This document shows, one piece after another, positions 1-7,040 of a stretch of DNA of 15,967 bases. Under the pieces are notes generated by a model. It saw only the letters and a list, made by a program, of their open reading frames with translations, was not told the origin of the DNA and did not search any database. The position numbers and the translations under genes are program-made. The stretch covers positions 1 to 15,967 of the forward strand of contig JAOZST010000078.1 of the NCBI GenBank assembly GCA_029939535.1. The letters run 5' to 3'. The first letter of the stretch is position 1, and each line of letters begins with the position of its first letter. The stretch is from NBML01 sp029939535. GTDB lineage: Bacteria; Desulfobacterota; Desulfobacteria; Desulfobacterales; Desulfobacteraceae.

Positions 1-10
1 TGAAAATGAG

Positions 11-1366
11 ATGTTAAAGCATATCCCCGGATACCTGCCCCTTGGCTTTTTTGTCTTTATTGTCTACGGCAGTCTGTTGCCCTTTGAATATCGGCAGGTA
101 TCCATGGAAAATGCCTGGTCTCATTTTGTCAATATCCCCTACCTGGAACTGGACATTGTTTCCCGGGCCGACTGGATAGCAAACATACTGATCTATATAC
201 CCCTAAGTTTTTTTTCACTGGCATGGCTGGTACCTAAAATTAAATCGGTTTTTTTCAAGATTGCCGCTATTTGTACCATTCTCTTAGGATGTTCAGCAAC
301 TGCCATGGCAATTGAGTTCTGCCAGATTTTTATTTCTCCCCGCACTGTATCTCTTAATGATATTATTGCTGAAATGATCGGTATTTCTCTGGGACTGGTG
401 TTCTGGCTTGCATTTGGCAGGCAGTTTCTGGGGTATTGTGCGGACATTTTAGACGGCGGCACCAGGGCAATGGGTTCAGCCCTGGTGTTGTACGGCCTGT
501 TTTACCTGGCATTGTGTTTATTCCCCTTTGATTTTATCGTTTCTGTTTCAGATCTTACCTGGAAACTGTCTTCAGGTCAATATGCTCTGATTGTCCTGCC
601 ATCGGCCTTTGACAGGCCGCTCTACAGTTTGATGTCCCTGGGCATTGAAGTCTTATTAGCCGTTCCTCTGGGGATTTTAATCCTGATAAATGGGGGCCAT
701 TCTTCAGGCAGATTGTTTAAGTTACTGCTGGTGGGTGGATTCATCGGTATTCTAATTGAAGGTGTTCAGCTCTTCCTGGCCTCCGGCGTAAGCCAGGGGA
801 TTTCAGTTTTTACCCGTGTCATGGGAGTGGGTCTGGGCGGGATAGTATTTTTCGTACTTCAATCCGGGAAATTATCCAGATTAAGACCCTATTCATGGTA
901 TCTGGTTCTGGCTGGTGCCCTTCCATATGTATGGGTTCTATTGAGTGTGAATGATTTTTTCAGTCAGGCATGGATCGGTTATGAAGAGGCAGTCTTAAAA
1001 CTGGAGCGAAATATGTTTTTGCCCTTTTATTATCACTATTTTTCAACGGAAACCCAGGCGGTTTTGAGTCTGTTGTATAATATGGCGCTCTATGCCCCCA
1101 TTGGTGCTGCCTGCTGGATACTTGGCCACATAAAGGCAGGGGAAAAAAGTATCTGTACAGCTTCTTTTGCGGCTGTACTGGCTGGTGGTGCAGCCTGTAT
1201 CGTTGAAGTCGGCAAACTGGGATTAACAAACAAGCATCCGGATTTTACAAATGTAATGATTGCAGCCGCTGGCGCCGGGCTTGTTTTTGTGAGTATCGAA
1301 TGGGGCTTGCGAGTGCTCAAGAGGAATGCTCAAACATCCATGATGTCCCACGATGTTCAGGGATGA
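11..1366 (+). CDS. Triple VanZ-like multispanning membrane protein
   Basis: A 451-residue, strongly hydrophobic integral membrane protein. Three successive units show the VanZ-family layout. Unit 1 (about residues 12-137) has YGSLLPFE, ANILIYIPL and an E102-x-x-Q105 motif followed by SPRTVSLNDI. Unit 2 (about 158-290) has LFPFDF, AVPLGIL and E250-x-x-Q253. Unit 3 (about 303-430) has NMALYAPIGA and a variant E399-x-x-K402 followed by HPDFTNVMIA. Single-unit VanZ proteins are much shorter, so this looks like an internal triplication. VanZ was named for teicoplanin resistance, but longer relatives are frequent in EPS/exosortase loci, and the next two genes support a surface-polysaccharide setting rather than glycopeptide resistance. 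The molecular function is unknown. The ATG at 11 lies just after possible stop codons of an upstream gene (TGA at 1-3 or 7-9), so it is probably inside an operon. Its stop overlaps the next start as ATGA. Confidence 0.85.
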   Translation: MLKHIPGYLPLGFFVFIVYGSLLPFEYRQVSMENAWSHFVNIPYLELDIVSRADWIANILIYIPLSFFSLAWLVPKIKSVFFKIAAICTILLGCSATAMAIEFCQIFISPRTVSLNDIIAEMIGISLGLVFWLAFGRQFLGYCADILDGGTRAMGSALVLYGLFYLALCLFPFDFIVSVSDLTWKLSSGQYALIVLPSAFDRPLYSLMSLGIEVLLAVPLGILILINGGHSSGRLFKLLLVGGFIGILIEGVQLFLASGVSQGISVFTRVMGVGLGGIVFFVLQSGKLSRLRPYSWYLVLAGALPYVWVLLSVNDFFSQAWIGYEEAVLKLERNMFLPFYYHYFSTETQAVLSLLYNMALYAPIGAACWILGHIKAGEKSICTASFAAVLAGGAACIVEVGKLGLTNKHPDFTNVMIAAAGAGLVFVSIEWGLRVLKRNAQTSMMSHDVQG

Positions 1367-3312
1367 TGGCTTCCCTTCATAAGGTTAAAGAGACCCCCCT
1401 TTATTTTTTCCGGATCATTCTGGGCCGCATTGCAGCAGTATTAACGGCTGTTGCTGTTATTGCCGTTGTTTTTCATTACCCCATGGGCAGGTCCTGGCTG
1501 TTCATGAGTCTTTTTGTTTATGCTGTGCTGCTCTGGGTTTATCCCTCTATCTGGCTGTTTGTGATTCCGGCACTTCTTCCGGTGCTTGATCTGAGTCCCT
1601 GGACCGGCTGGTTTTTTTTGGATGAATTTGATCTTTTTGTGTGGGTAACCCTGGCAGTTACCTGGTGGGGGAAAAACAGGTGGTGGGAGAAACACTGGGA
1701 AAAGGAGAAACAACCCCTGCCCCGATGGGCAGTCATCTGGATTACGCTTTTTGCGTTTTCCTGTATCCTGAGCACGCTTAAGGGGGTGCTGCCGCTTCCT
1801 GAATATGATGCCAATAGTTTTTCCAATTATTACAGCAGATTTAACAGCTTAAGGGTTGCAAAGGGATTTTTTGCAGCGCTTCTGCTTCTTCCTCTGCTGC
1901 AGAGGGAGTTGACTGACCGGACCAGGATTAAAAAATATCTGGTTCCGGGAATCCTTTCCGGATTGTCGGGTGTTGTTGTTGCTGCCATCTGGGAACGAAG
2001 TGTTTTTTCAGGCCTTTTGGATTTTTCAACTGATTTTCGCATCACTTCGACATTTTCCGGAATGCATACGGGGGGTGCTTATCTTGACGGTTTTCTGGTT
2101 TTTACTCTTCCCTTGATCATGACCTGTTTTCTCTGGGGGAGAAACAGGTTTTCTGCCCTTGTGGGGGCAGGGCTGTCCATATCGGGACTTTATGTCCTGC
2201 TGGTGACTTTTTCAAGAATTGACTATGCAGCTGTTGCTATTTCGGTTGTCATCATATTATTCGGGTTTGTTTATATTAAAAAATATAGATGGCGCTCTTT
2301 TTTATGGATTTTTTTCCTTGTGTGTGCGGCCGGAATAATGATCCAACCCGTCTTCAAAGGGGGGTATATTCAAAAACGGTTTTCCAGAATGATTATGGAT
2401 GCAGGTGTTCGTACCCTTCACTGGGAAAATGCTATTTCCAGCATGACCCCGGACCTTGCAACTTCTTTGCTGGGTATGGGGCCGGGGTCATATCCAAGAA
2501 CCTATTTTAATGATCCCCATGGAAATCAAAAGCCCGCATATTACGAGTTCAGGATCGAGGGGGAAAATTCCTATCTGTGTTTAAGTTCTGGTGATCCATT
2601 ATATATGGGTCAACGGATCAATCTTAAGGAGGGCGGCAGTTATACCATTGAGCTGGACGTGCGAAGCCGTGATAACAAATCAAGATTAACCATTCCCATC
2701 TGCGAGAAGTCCCACCTCTACTCCTTTAATTGTAAATGGCTCACCATTGATGTGGGAGATACCAAAGGAAAATGGATATCTAAAACCCTTTCTCTGAATG
2801 AATTAAATCTTGGCCAGGGAAGATTTTACCAGCGGCGGCCCGTTGAAATTGCTTTGTTCAACGGCCAAAGCGGCATGGTTGAGATTGATAATGTCCGGTT
2901 GATTGATCAGGATGGAAAAAACCTGGTTAAAAATTATACTTTTTCCAAGGGAATGGATCGATGGTTTTTTAATATAGATAATCATCATCCCTGGCACATC
3001 TTCAATATCTGGGTCAGTCTTCTGTTTGAACAGGGATGGGTCGGATTAACACTATTCAATATACTCTTGCTTTATACTCTGATCACCCTGGGAAAAAAAA
3101 TGGTCCGGGGTGATGTTTTTTCTCTGCTTTTACTTTCCTCCTTTGCCGGCTTTTTAATTGTCGGTCTCATTGACAGCTTGTTTGATTCTCCCCGCATTTC
3201 CCTGTTTTTTTTCTTAATGATTTTTATTTCCATTCTGCAGCCTGGATGGTACCTTAGGTCCCAAAAAAACAGGCCCTCAAAAAACGATACGCTTGAAAAT
3301 ACTAAAAAATAA
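1363..3312 (+). CDS. O-antigen ligase/polymerase-like membrane protein with inserted beta-rich domain
   Basis: About 649 residues when started at the ATG at 1363, which forms an ATGA overlap with the previous stop. An ATG at 1300 is also in frame but would add 21 polar residues and a 67-base overlap. The N-terminal part has many membrane segments. Around residue 371 comes GMGPGSYPRT, and at residues 541-545 HHPWH followed by a hydrophobic helix and FEQGWVGL. This is the layout of Wzy/WaaL-type (O-antigen ligase family) proteins, whose large periplasmic loop carries such a histidine motif. Between the two motifs, roughly residues 380-535, lies a soluble domain rich in alternating beta-strand patterns. 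It has two cysteines at the middle, a GKW turn and a closing segment VEIDNVRLID. It resembles a carbohydrate-binding jelly-roll module. The likely role is polymerising or ligating a surface polysaccharide at the periplasmic face; the substrate cannot be told. The next gene overlaps its 3' end by 20 bases. Confidence 0.8.
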   Translation: MMASLHKVKETPLYFFRIILGRIAAVLTAVAVIAVVFHYPMGRSWLFMSLFVYAVLLWVYPSIWLFVIPALLPVLDLSPWTGWFFLDEFDLFVWVTLAVTWWGKNRWWEKHWEKEKQPLPRWAVIWITLFAFSCILSTLKGVLPLPEYDANSFSNYYSRFNSLRVAKGFFAALLLLPLLQRELTDRTRIKKYLVPGILSGLSGVVVAAIWERSVFSGLLDFSTDFRITSTFSGMHTGGAYLDGFLVFTLPLIMTCFLWGRNRFSALVGAGLSISGLYVLLVTFSRIDYAAVAISVVIILFGFVYIKKYRWRSFLWIFFLVCAAGIMIQPVFKGGYIQKRFSRMIMDAGVRTLHWENAISSMTPDLATSLLGMGPGSYPRTYFNDPHGNQKPAYYEFRIEGENSYLCLSSGDPLYMGQRINLKEGGSYTIELDVRSRDNKSRLTIPICEKSHLYSFNCKWLTIDVGDTKGKWISKTLSLNELNLGQGRFYQRRPVEIALFNGQSGMVEIDNVRLIDQDGKNLVKNYTFSKGMDRWFFNIDNHHPWHIFNIWVSLLFEQGWVGLTLFNILLLYTLITLGKKMVRGDVFSLLLLSSFAGFLIVGLIDSLFDSPRISLFFFLMIFISILQPGWYLRSQKNRPSKNDTLENTKK

Positions 3313-5509
3313 ACGAAATTGTATCCTGATTCTGTTTTTTTTATTTTTGCTGCCTTTTTTTCTGCTGCCATGGATCGGTATCGGGATAGGTATCTGGAGC
3401 GGTACCTGTATCGGTATCTGTCATGCTGGGGATTCTCCGGGGTTTAAAATCCTGATCTGGCCTTATAAAACAGATGTTTTAAAGGATTATGATCTGTACA
3501 GAGGTCTTGGGATCAGTGGTTTCCAGATTGACAGGGGGGCGGGTCAGCATCAGAGAATTCATCTATCCCTGGAAAAAGACTTTCCCTATTATGCCGGGCA
3601 TGTGGCGGACAAGGGATATCTGTATCTTAAAAACAGCAGTAAAGAGGCTGTCACGGGAAAGCGCAGTCTTTTGAAAAGGCCTGTATCCCTTGCTGATCCG
3701 GAGGTCATCAAAGAAATAAAGGCCCATATTTATAACAATATTTCAGATTTGAAAAAAGGCAACGTTATTGCTTATGCCCTGGACGATGAAATTTCACTGG
3801 GTACCTTTATCAATCCGTCGGATGTTGATCTCGCTTCTTTTTCCCTGGAATGGTTCAGAAAATGGCTCCAGAAGCAGTACACAAGTATTGAAGCCTTAAA
3901 CCAGCAGTGGGATGCTGATTATAAATCCTTTTCAGAGGTTTTCCCCCAGGGATTTGAACAAATGCGAAGAAATTTGTCAACCAGATACTTTTCCGGATGG
4001 AATCTTTCTCCATGGATGGATTTCAGGCGGTTTATGGATTTTCAGTTTTCCCATGTTCTCTCGGATCTTGTAGCCTATTCAAATACCATTGATCCGGACA
4101 CGCCCGCCGGGTTTGTGGGCGGACAGGCTCCTTCTGTCTGGGGTGGTTATGATTATGGAAGACTTTCCCGGGCGGTCCAGTGGATGGAAGCCTATGATAT
4201 CCATGGGACAAATGAAATCTTAAGGTCATTCTGGAAAAATCCAAAAAAAATCAGAATGCGAACTTTTTTTACATCAAAAGATACTAAAAAAGATTCATGG
4301 TTTTTATGGTATAACCTGCTCCATGGAGTTCAGGCGGTTATTGCCTGGCCCGAAGGATGGTTTGAACAGATCAAGGGGAAAAATCAGCCGTCAGATTATA
4401 TTCTATCCCTTAAAAAGGTGTTTAAAACGGTTCAGGGGGATATCAGTGAAGTTATTGTCAGTAAAAATTCTATTTTTTCTGCAGACCCCCTGGGTATTTA
4501 TTACTCCCATCCAAGTGTTCAGGCTGGATGGGCCATGGATGCACTTGTACATGGAAAAACCTGGCCTAAAAGACTCAGCTCCATTGATAATCAGAACCAG
4601 TCTTCAGGTGTCCTGCGGAAAGTCTGGTGCAAGACCCTGGAAGATCTGGGGTATCAATATGATTTTATCAACTACCTGGATGTCAAAGAATCAAAAATCG
4701 ATTTGAATAAGCATTTTAAAGTTATTATTTTACCAAAAACCATTTGCCTTTCTCAAACAGAAGCGGATGCATTCAAACAATTCGTTAAAAAAGGCGGAGT
4801 GGTTGTGGCTGATTATTTGTGCGGGATATTTGATAATCATGGCAGATACAGGGAAAAAGGCATATTGGATGATTTTTTTGGTATAAAAAGAGATGACAGC
4901 GCTGGATATTTGAATGGGAAAGGGATTACTGAGATCAATGCTGAAAAATATAGATCTGATTTTTCTGATCGATTTACATTTTATAAGGGTGCGGAGTATT
5001 TCAAGCACCTGGTGATCGTGGAGAGGGGGACGGAAAATTATTTTTTCCAGAAACAACATGGTTCCGGCAGAACATATTATTTAAACCTGTCTCCCCTGGA
5101 ATACTGGAGCATTGAAAAACGATTTTCAGGCTATGGTGAGCAGTGGCGCGGGATTATTTCCCATATTTTTGAAGAAGCAGGATTGTTTCCCAGGGTCATG
5201 ATCGAGGAGAAGGGGAAGCGTTTTAATATTATAGAACCACTTTTCTGGAGAAATGGTAAAGATCTTTATCTCGGACTTATTAAAAATCCCACAGAAATGG
5301 AGGATGAAAAAGGAATATTAAAGGCCGGAGGGATTGAAAATGTTTCCGGAGAATCGGTCCGGATCAAAATTCATTTTAAAACCCAGGTTGATCTTTTTGA
5401 TGTAAAAAATAAAAAAAATCATGGCCGGGACAAAGTGTTTTCAGATGATTTTAACCCATGGGAAGGCAATCTGTATAGGATTCCAAATTATTTTCATGAC
5501 AAAAGCTGA
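3293..5509 (+). CDS. Exported GH42 beta-galactosidase-like glycoside hydrolase
   Basis: 738 residues from a TTG start at 3293, overlapping the upstream gene by 20 bases. TTG is chosen because no in-frame ATG precedes the signal sequence. Residues 1-45 are a basic then very hydrophobic signal peptide or anchor, ending near CHAGDS. The body follows the GH42 layout: a TIM-barrel start (ILIWPYKTDV), then AYALDDEIS with E166 at the place of the general acid/base, and directly after it a WLQKQYTSIEALNQQW segment, which is characteristic of GH42. HGTNE with E308 is a candidate nucleophile. A Rossmann-like trimerisation-type domain starts near residue 475 (VIILPKTICLSQ, then FVKKGGVVVADY). Classical GH42 enzymes have N-E at the acid/base, here D-E, so activity on galactosides is not certain. 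The EPS context suggests trimming or degrading the exported polysaccharide in the periplasm or outside the cell. Confidence 0.75.
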   Translation: MKILKNKRNCILILFFLFLLPFFLLPWIGIGIGIWSGTCIGICHAGDSPGFKILIWPYKTDVLKDYDLYRGLGISGFQIDRGAGQHQRIHLSLEKDFPYYAGHVADKGYLYLKNSSKEAVTGKRSLLKRPVSLADPEVIKEIKAHIYNNISDLKKGNVIAYALDDEISLGTFINPSDVDLASFSLEWFRKWLQKQYTSIEALNQQWDADYKSFSEVFPQGFEQMRRNLSTRYFSGWNLSPWMDFRRFMDFQFSHVLSDLVAYSNTIDPDTPAGFVGGQAPSVWGGYDYGRLSRAVQWMEAYDIHGTNEILRSFWKNPKKIRMRTFFTSKDTKKDSWFLWYNLLHGVQAVIAWPEGWFEQIKGKNQPSDYILSLKKVFKTVQGDISEVIVSKNSIFSADPLGIYYSHPSVQAGWAMDALVHGKTWPKRLSSIDNQNQSSGVLRKVWCKTLEDLGYQYDFINYLDVKESKIDLNKHFKVIILPKTICLSQTEADAFKQFVKKGGVVVADYLCGIFDNHGRYREKGILDDFFGIKRDDSAGYLNGKGITEINAEKYRSDFSDRFTFYKGAEYFKHLVIVERGTENYFFQKQHGSGRTYYLNLSPLEYWSIEKRFSGYGEQWRGIISHIFEEAGLFPRVMIEEKGKRFNIIEPLFWRNGKDLYLGLIKNPTEMEDEKGILKAGGIENVSGESVRIKIHFKTQVDLFDVKNKKNHGRDKVFSDDFNPWEGNLYRIPNYFHDKS
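3374..3421 (+). repeat. Degenerate hexamer repeat, eight units, in a signal-peptide coding region
   Basis: Eight consecutive 6-base units based on ATCGGT: ATCGGT, ATCGGG, ATAGGT, ATCTGG, AGCGGT, ACCTGT, ATCGGT, ATCTGT. They are in frame with the GH42-like gene and encode residues 28-43 as Ile-Gly-type dipeptides, with some units changed to Trp, Ser, Thr or Cys. Because the unit is two codons, gain or loss of units keeps the frame and changes only the length of the hydrophobic leader. Confidence 0.8.
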
Positions 5510-5625
5510 CAAAAATCCACACTATAGTATCTGCCGGATAATTTGATTCTGGGAAAAAGGTTATTGGAGATTGGTGCTTCTTCTATTCTGTGGAAAAATT
5601 GGAGTGGGTGGGTTTTTCAGTGTGC

Positions 5626-5654
5626 TTGACAATGGGGGGTTTTGGGCGCATAAT
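5626..5654 (+). promoter_or_regulatory. Sigma-70-type promoter of the RHH/MazF module
   Basis: TTGACA at 5626-5631, a 17-base spacer, and CATAAT at 5649-5654. This is a perfect -35 and a five-of-six -10. It is followed by AAAGGAGA at 5671-5678 and the antitoxin ATG at 5684. The rest of the 174-base gap (5510-5625) shows no gene or clear structure. Confidence 0.75.
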
Positions 5655-5683
5655 AAAAGGCATGCAAATTAAAGGAGAATATA

Positions 5684-5932
5684 ATGAGCACTGAAATGGT
5701 CAGATTAAACATTACACTCCCTTTATCCATAACCCAGGAACTCAATAAATTTTCAGGACCTAGGAAAAGAAGCCAGTTTATTGCAGAAGCCATCAAATTG
5801 AGAATCAGACAGTTGAAAGAAAAAAAAATGGAAGCGCTTCTTGTGGAAGGGTATCAGGCAACAAAAAAGGAAGGATTGGAGATGGTCCGGGAATTTGAAG
5901 CCATTGATATTGAGAACTGGGATGGATATTAG
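5684..5932 (+). CDS. Ribbon-helix-helix antitoxin (MazE-like partner of MazF)
   Basis: 82 residues. The N-terminus VRLNITLPLS (residues 6-15) is the DNA-binding beta-strand of a ribbon-helix-helix fold, followed by a helix-turn-helix pair around KRSQFIAEAIKLRI. The acidic C-terminus (EGLEMVREFEAIDIENWDGY) is the kind of tail that wraps the toxin. It has a strong Shine-Dalgarno AAAGGAGA and its own promoter. The downstream MazF gene starts 11 bases before its stop, which gives translational coupling and antitoxin-first order. It probably neutralises the toxin and represses its own promoter. It is a CopG/MetJ-type fold rather than the AbrB-type fold of Escherichia coli MazE. Confidence 0.85.
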   Translation: MSTEMVRLNITLPLSITQELNKFSGPRKRSQFIAEAIKLRIRQLKEKKMEALLVEGYQATKKEGLEMVREFEAIDIENWDGY

Positions 5933-6263
5933 ACGGGGTGAAATATTTCTGGCAGCACTTGATCCTGTGATCGGTCATGAAATTGCCAAAACCAGACCGG
6001 TTATTGTTGTATCCAATGATATTGGCAATCTGTATTCAGGCACTGTAACTATCATTCCTATAACTTCAAAGAATCTCACAAAGATATATCCCTTTGAAAT
6101 CTATCTTTCCAGAGAAAGCAGCAACCTGAAAAAAGACTCAAAGGCAAAGGCTGACCAGATTCGGACCCTGGATAAAGCAAGATTGATAAAATTCCTGGGA
6201 CTTCTGAATTGTGAATTGATAGAAGAGATGGACAGAGCAATTAAAATCCATTTAAATATTTAG
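5922..6263 (+). CDS. MazF/PemK-family endoribonuclease toxin
   Basis: 113 residues from the ATG at 5922, which overlaps the antitoxin stop by 11 bases. A longer in-frame GTG start at 5841 would read through the antitoxin gene and lacks family similarity. The protein opens with RRGEIFLAAL, then KTRPVIVVSND with R25, VTIIPITS with T48, and KADQIRTLDKARL. R25 and T48 correspond to the catalytic pair known in MazF toxins, so it looks active. MazF proteins cut mRNA at short specific sequences; the specificity here cannot be read from the sequence. Length is normal and no disruption is visible. Confidence 0.9.
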   Translation: MDIRRGEIFLAALDPVIGHEIAKTRPVIVVSNDIGNLYSGTVTIIPITSKNLTKIYPFEIYLSRESSNLKKDSKAKADQIRTLDKARLIKFLGLLNCELIEEMDRAIKIHLNI

Positions 6264-6312
6264 GTTATTCAAAGGTTCTTAATCGAAACGAATATCGACA
6301 TGAGCGGCTATG

Positions 6313-6341
6313 GGTGTTTTTGATTCCCGTACAAAGACACC
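6313..6341 (+). terminator. Possible weak terminator hairpin after the MazF gene
   Basis: GGTGTTTTTG at 6313-6322 can pair with CAAAGACACC at 6332-6341: ten pairs including one G-U, with a 9-base loop. The run of six T (6354-6359) lies 12 bases past the stem rather than directly after it, so intrinsic termination is doubtful. This occupies the 158-base gap between the two toxin-antitoxin modules. Confidence 0.3.
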
Positions 6342-6360
6342 AGGGCACAAAGGTTTTTTA

Positions 6361-6389
6361 TTGATCTTTATCAGGCCTTAGTTTATACT
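6361..6389 (+). promoter_or_regulatory. Sigma-70-type promoter of the Phd/VapC module
   Basis: TTGATC at 6361-6366, a 17-base spacer, and TATACT at 6384-6389. AGAGAAAGG at 6408-6416 is the ribosome-binding site for the ATG at 6422. The -10 lies inside the inverted repeat described separately, as expected for an autoregulated toxin-antitoxin promoter. Confidence 0.65.
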
Positions 6390-6403
6390 TCAAAATATAA
6401 ACT
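6380..6403. promoter_or_regulatory. Likely operator: perfect 8-bp inverted repeat over the -10 box
   Basis: AGTTTATA (6380-6387) and TATAAACT (6396-6403) form a perfect inverted repeat with an 8-base spacer. The left arm covers most of the putative -10. Phd-type antitoxins bind such palindromes as dimers, so this is the best candidate binding site for the downstream antitoxin. Confidence 0.6.
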
Positions 6404-6421
6404 TCATAGAGAAAGGTCGTT

Positions 6422-6658
6422 ATGAAAGCCACAGCAAAAGATTTACGGTTTCACTCAAAAGAACTTTTAAGTACGGTTAACAGGGGGGAAGAAGTCATTA
6501 TCACTTATCGGGGAAAACCTTGTGCCAGACTTATTCCCTATAATGAACATAAAAAGGGGAGAGAAAACAAAAGTAATTTATTTGGGATTTGGAAAGATAA
6601 TAATATTGTTGAAGATGTTGATGATTATGTCCGGGATTTAAGAAGGGGAAGATTCTAA
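6422..6658 (+). CDS. Phd/YefM-type antitoxin
   Basis: 78 residues. The N-terminal half has the Phd/YefM pattern: MKATAKDLRFHSKELLSTV, then GEEVIITYRGKPCARLIPY, which forms the DNA-binding dimer domain. The C-terminal half is charged and less ordered (DDYVRDLRRGRF) and should bind the toxin. The gene ends with TAA at 6656-6658 and the VapC ATG follows with no gap, which is typical coupling. It is probably autoregulated through the inverted repeat at 6380-6403. Confidence 0.88.
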   Translation: MKATAKDLRFHSKELLSTVNRGEEVIITYRGKPCARLIPYNEHKKGRENKSNLFGIWKDNNIVEDVDDYVRDLRRGRF

Positions 6659-7036
6659 ATGATCGTTGATACAGATGTCCTGATCTGGTATTTAAAAGGG
6701 AATGAAAACGCATTTGAGGTCATTGAGGATTTAAATAATTTCTCCATTTCAGTGGTAACTTATATGGAACTTGTTCAGGGAATGAGAAATAAAAAAGAAT
6801 TGAATATTTTACGTCAAGCCCTTAAAATCTGGAATACGCAACTTCTTTATATATCAGAAAATATTTCTGCCAAAGCTATGTTTTTTGTTGAACAACATTT
6901 TCTCAGTCATTCAATGCAATTAGCAGATGCCCTTATCGGGTCAACGGCTATCACTTGCGGTATTCCAATTTTGACTGCAAATGATAAACATTATAAAATG
7001 TTAAAAGATCTTCAAATCCAAAAGTTCAGACCATGA
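6659..7036 (+). CDS. vapC: VapC-type PIN-domain ribonuclease toxin
   Basis: 125 residues with the full set of PIN-domain acidic residues: D4 (MIVDTDVLIWYL), E37 (VTYMELVQG), D90 (LADALIGSTA) and D109 (LTANDKHY). These bind the metal ions used to cleave RNA; VapC targets in other bacteria include initiator tRNA and 23S rRNA. The gene directly abuts its Phd-type antitoxin. Its stop at 7034-7036 is only about a dozen bases before homology to rmlA begins, so the module sits exactly at the break in that gene. Confidence 0.9.
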   Translation: MIVDTDVLIWYLKGNENAFEVIEDLNNFSISVVTYMELVQGMRNKKELNILRQALKIWNTQLLYISENISAKAMFFVEQHFLSHSMQLADALIGSTAITCGIPILTANDKHYKMLKDLQIQKFRP

Positions 7037-7040
7037 GGGG

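Noticed and set aside
960..1320. Minus-strand open frames opposite the VanZ-like gene
   Set aside because: Their composition is that of antisense shadows and they lie wholly within a gene with strong repeat and membrane pattern.
1300..1362. Longer start for the O-antigen ligase-like protein
   Set aside because: It would overlap the VanZ-like gene by 67 bases with a polar, non-conserved extension; the ATG at 1363 forms the usual ATGA overlap.
4323..4706. Plus-strand 127-residue open frame inside the GH42-like gene
   Set aside because: It is a frame-shifted shadow with no recognisable domain and no ribosome-binding site.
5841..5921. N-terminal extension of the MazF toxin from GTG 5841
   Set aside because: It reads through the antitoxin gene in another frame and has no family similarity; the family start is the ATG at 5922.
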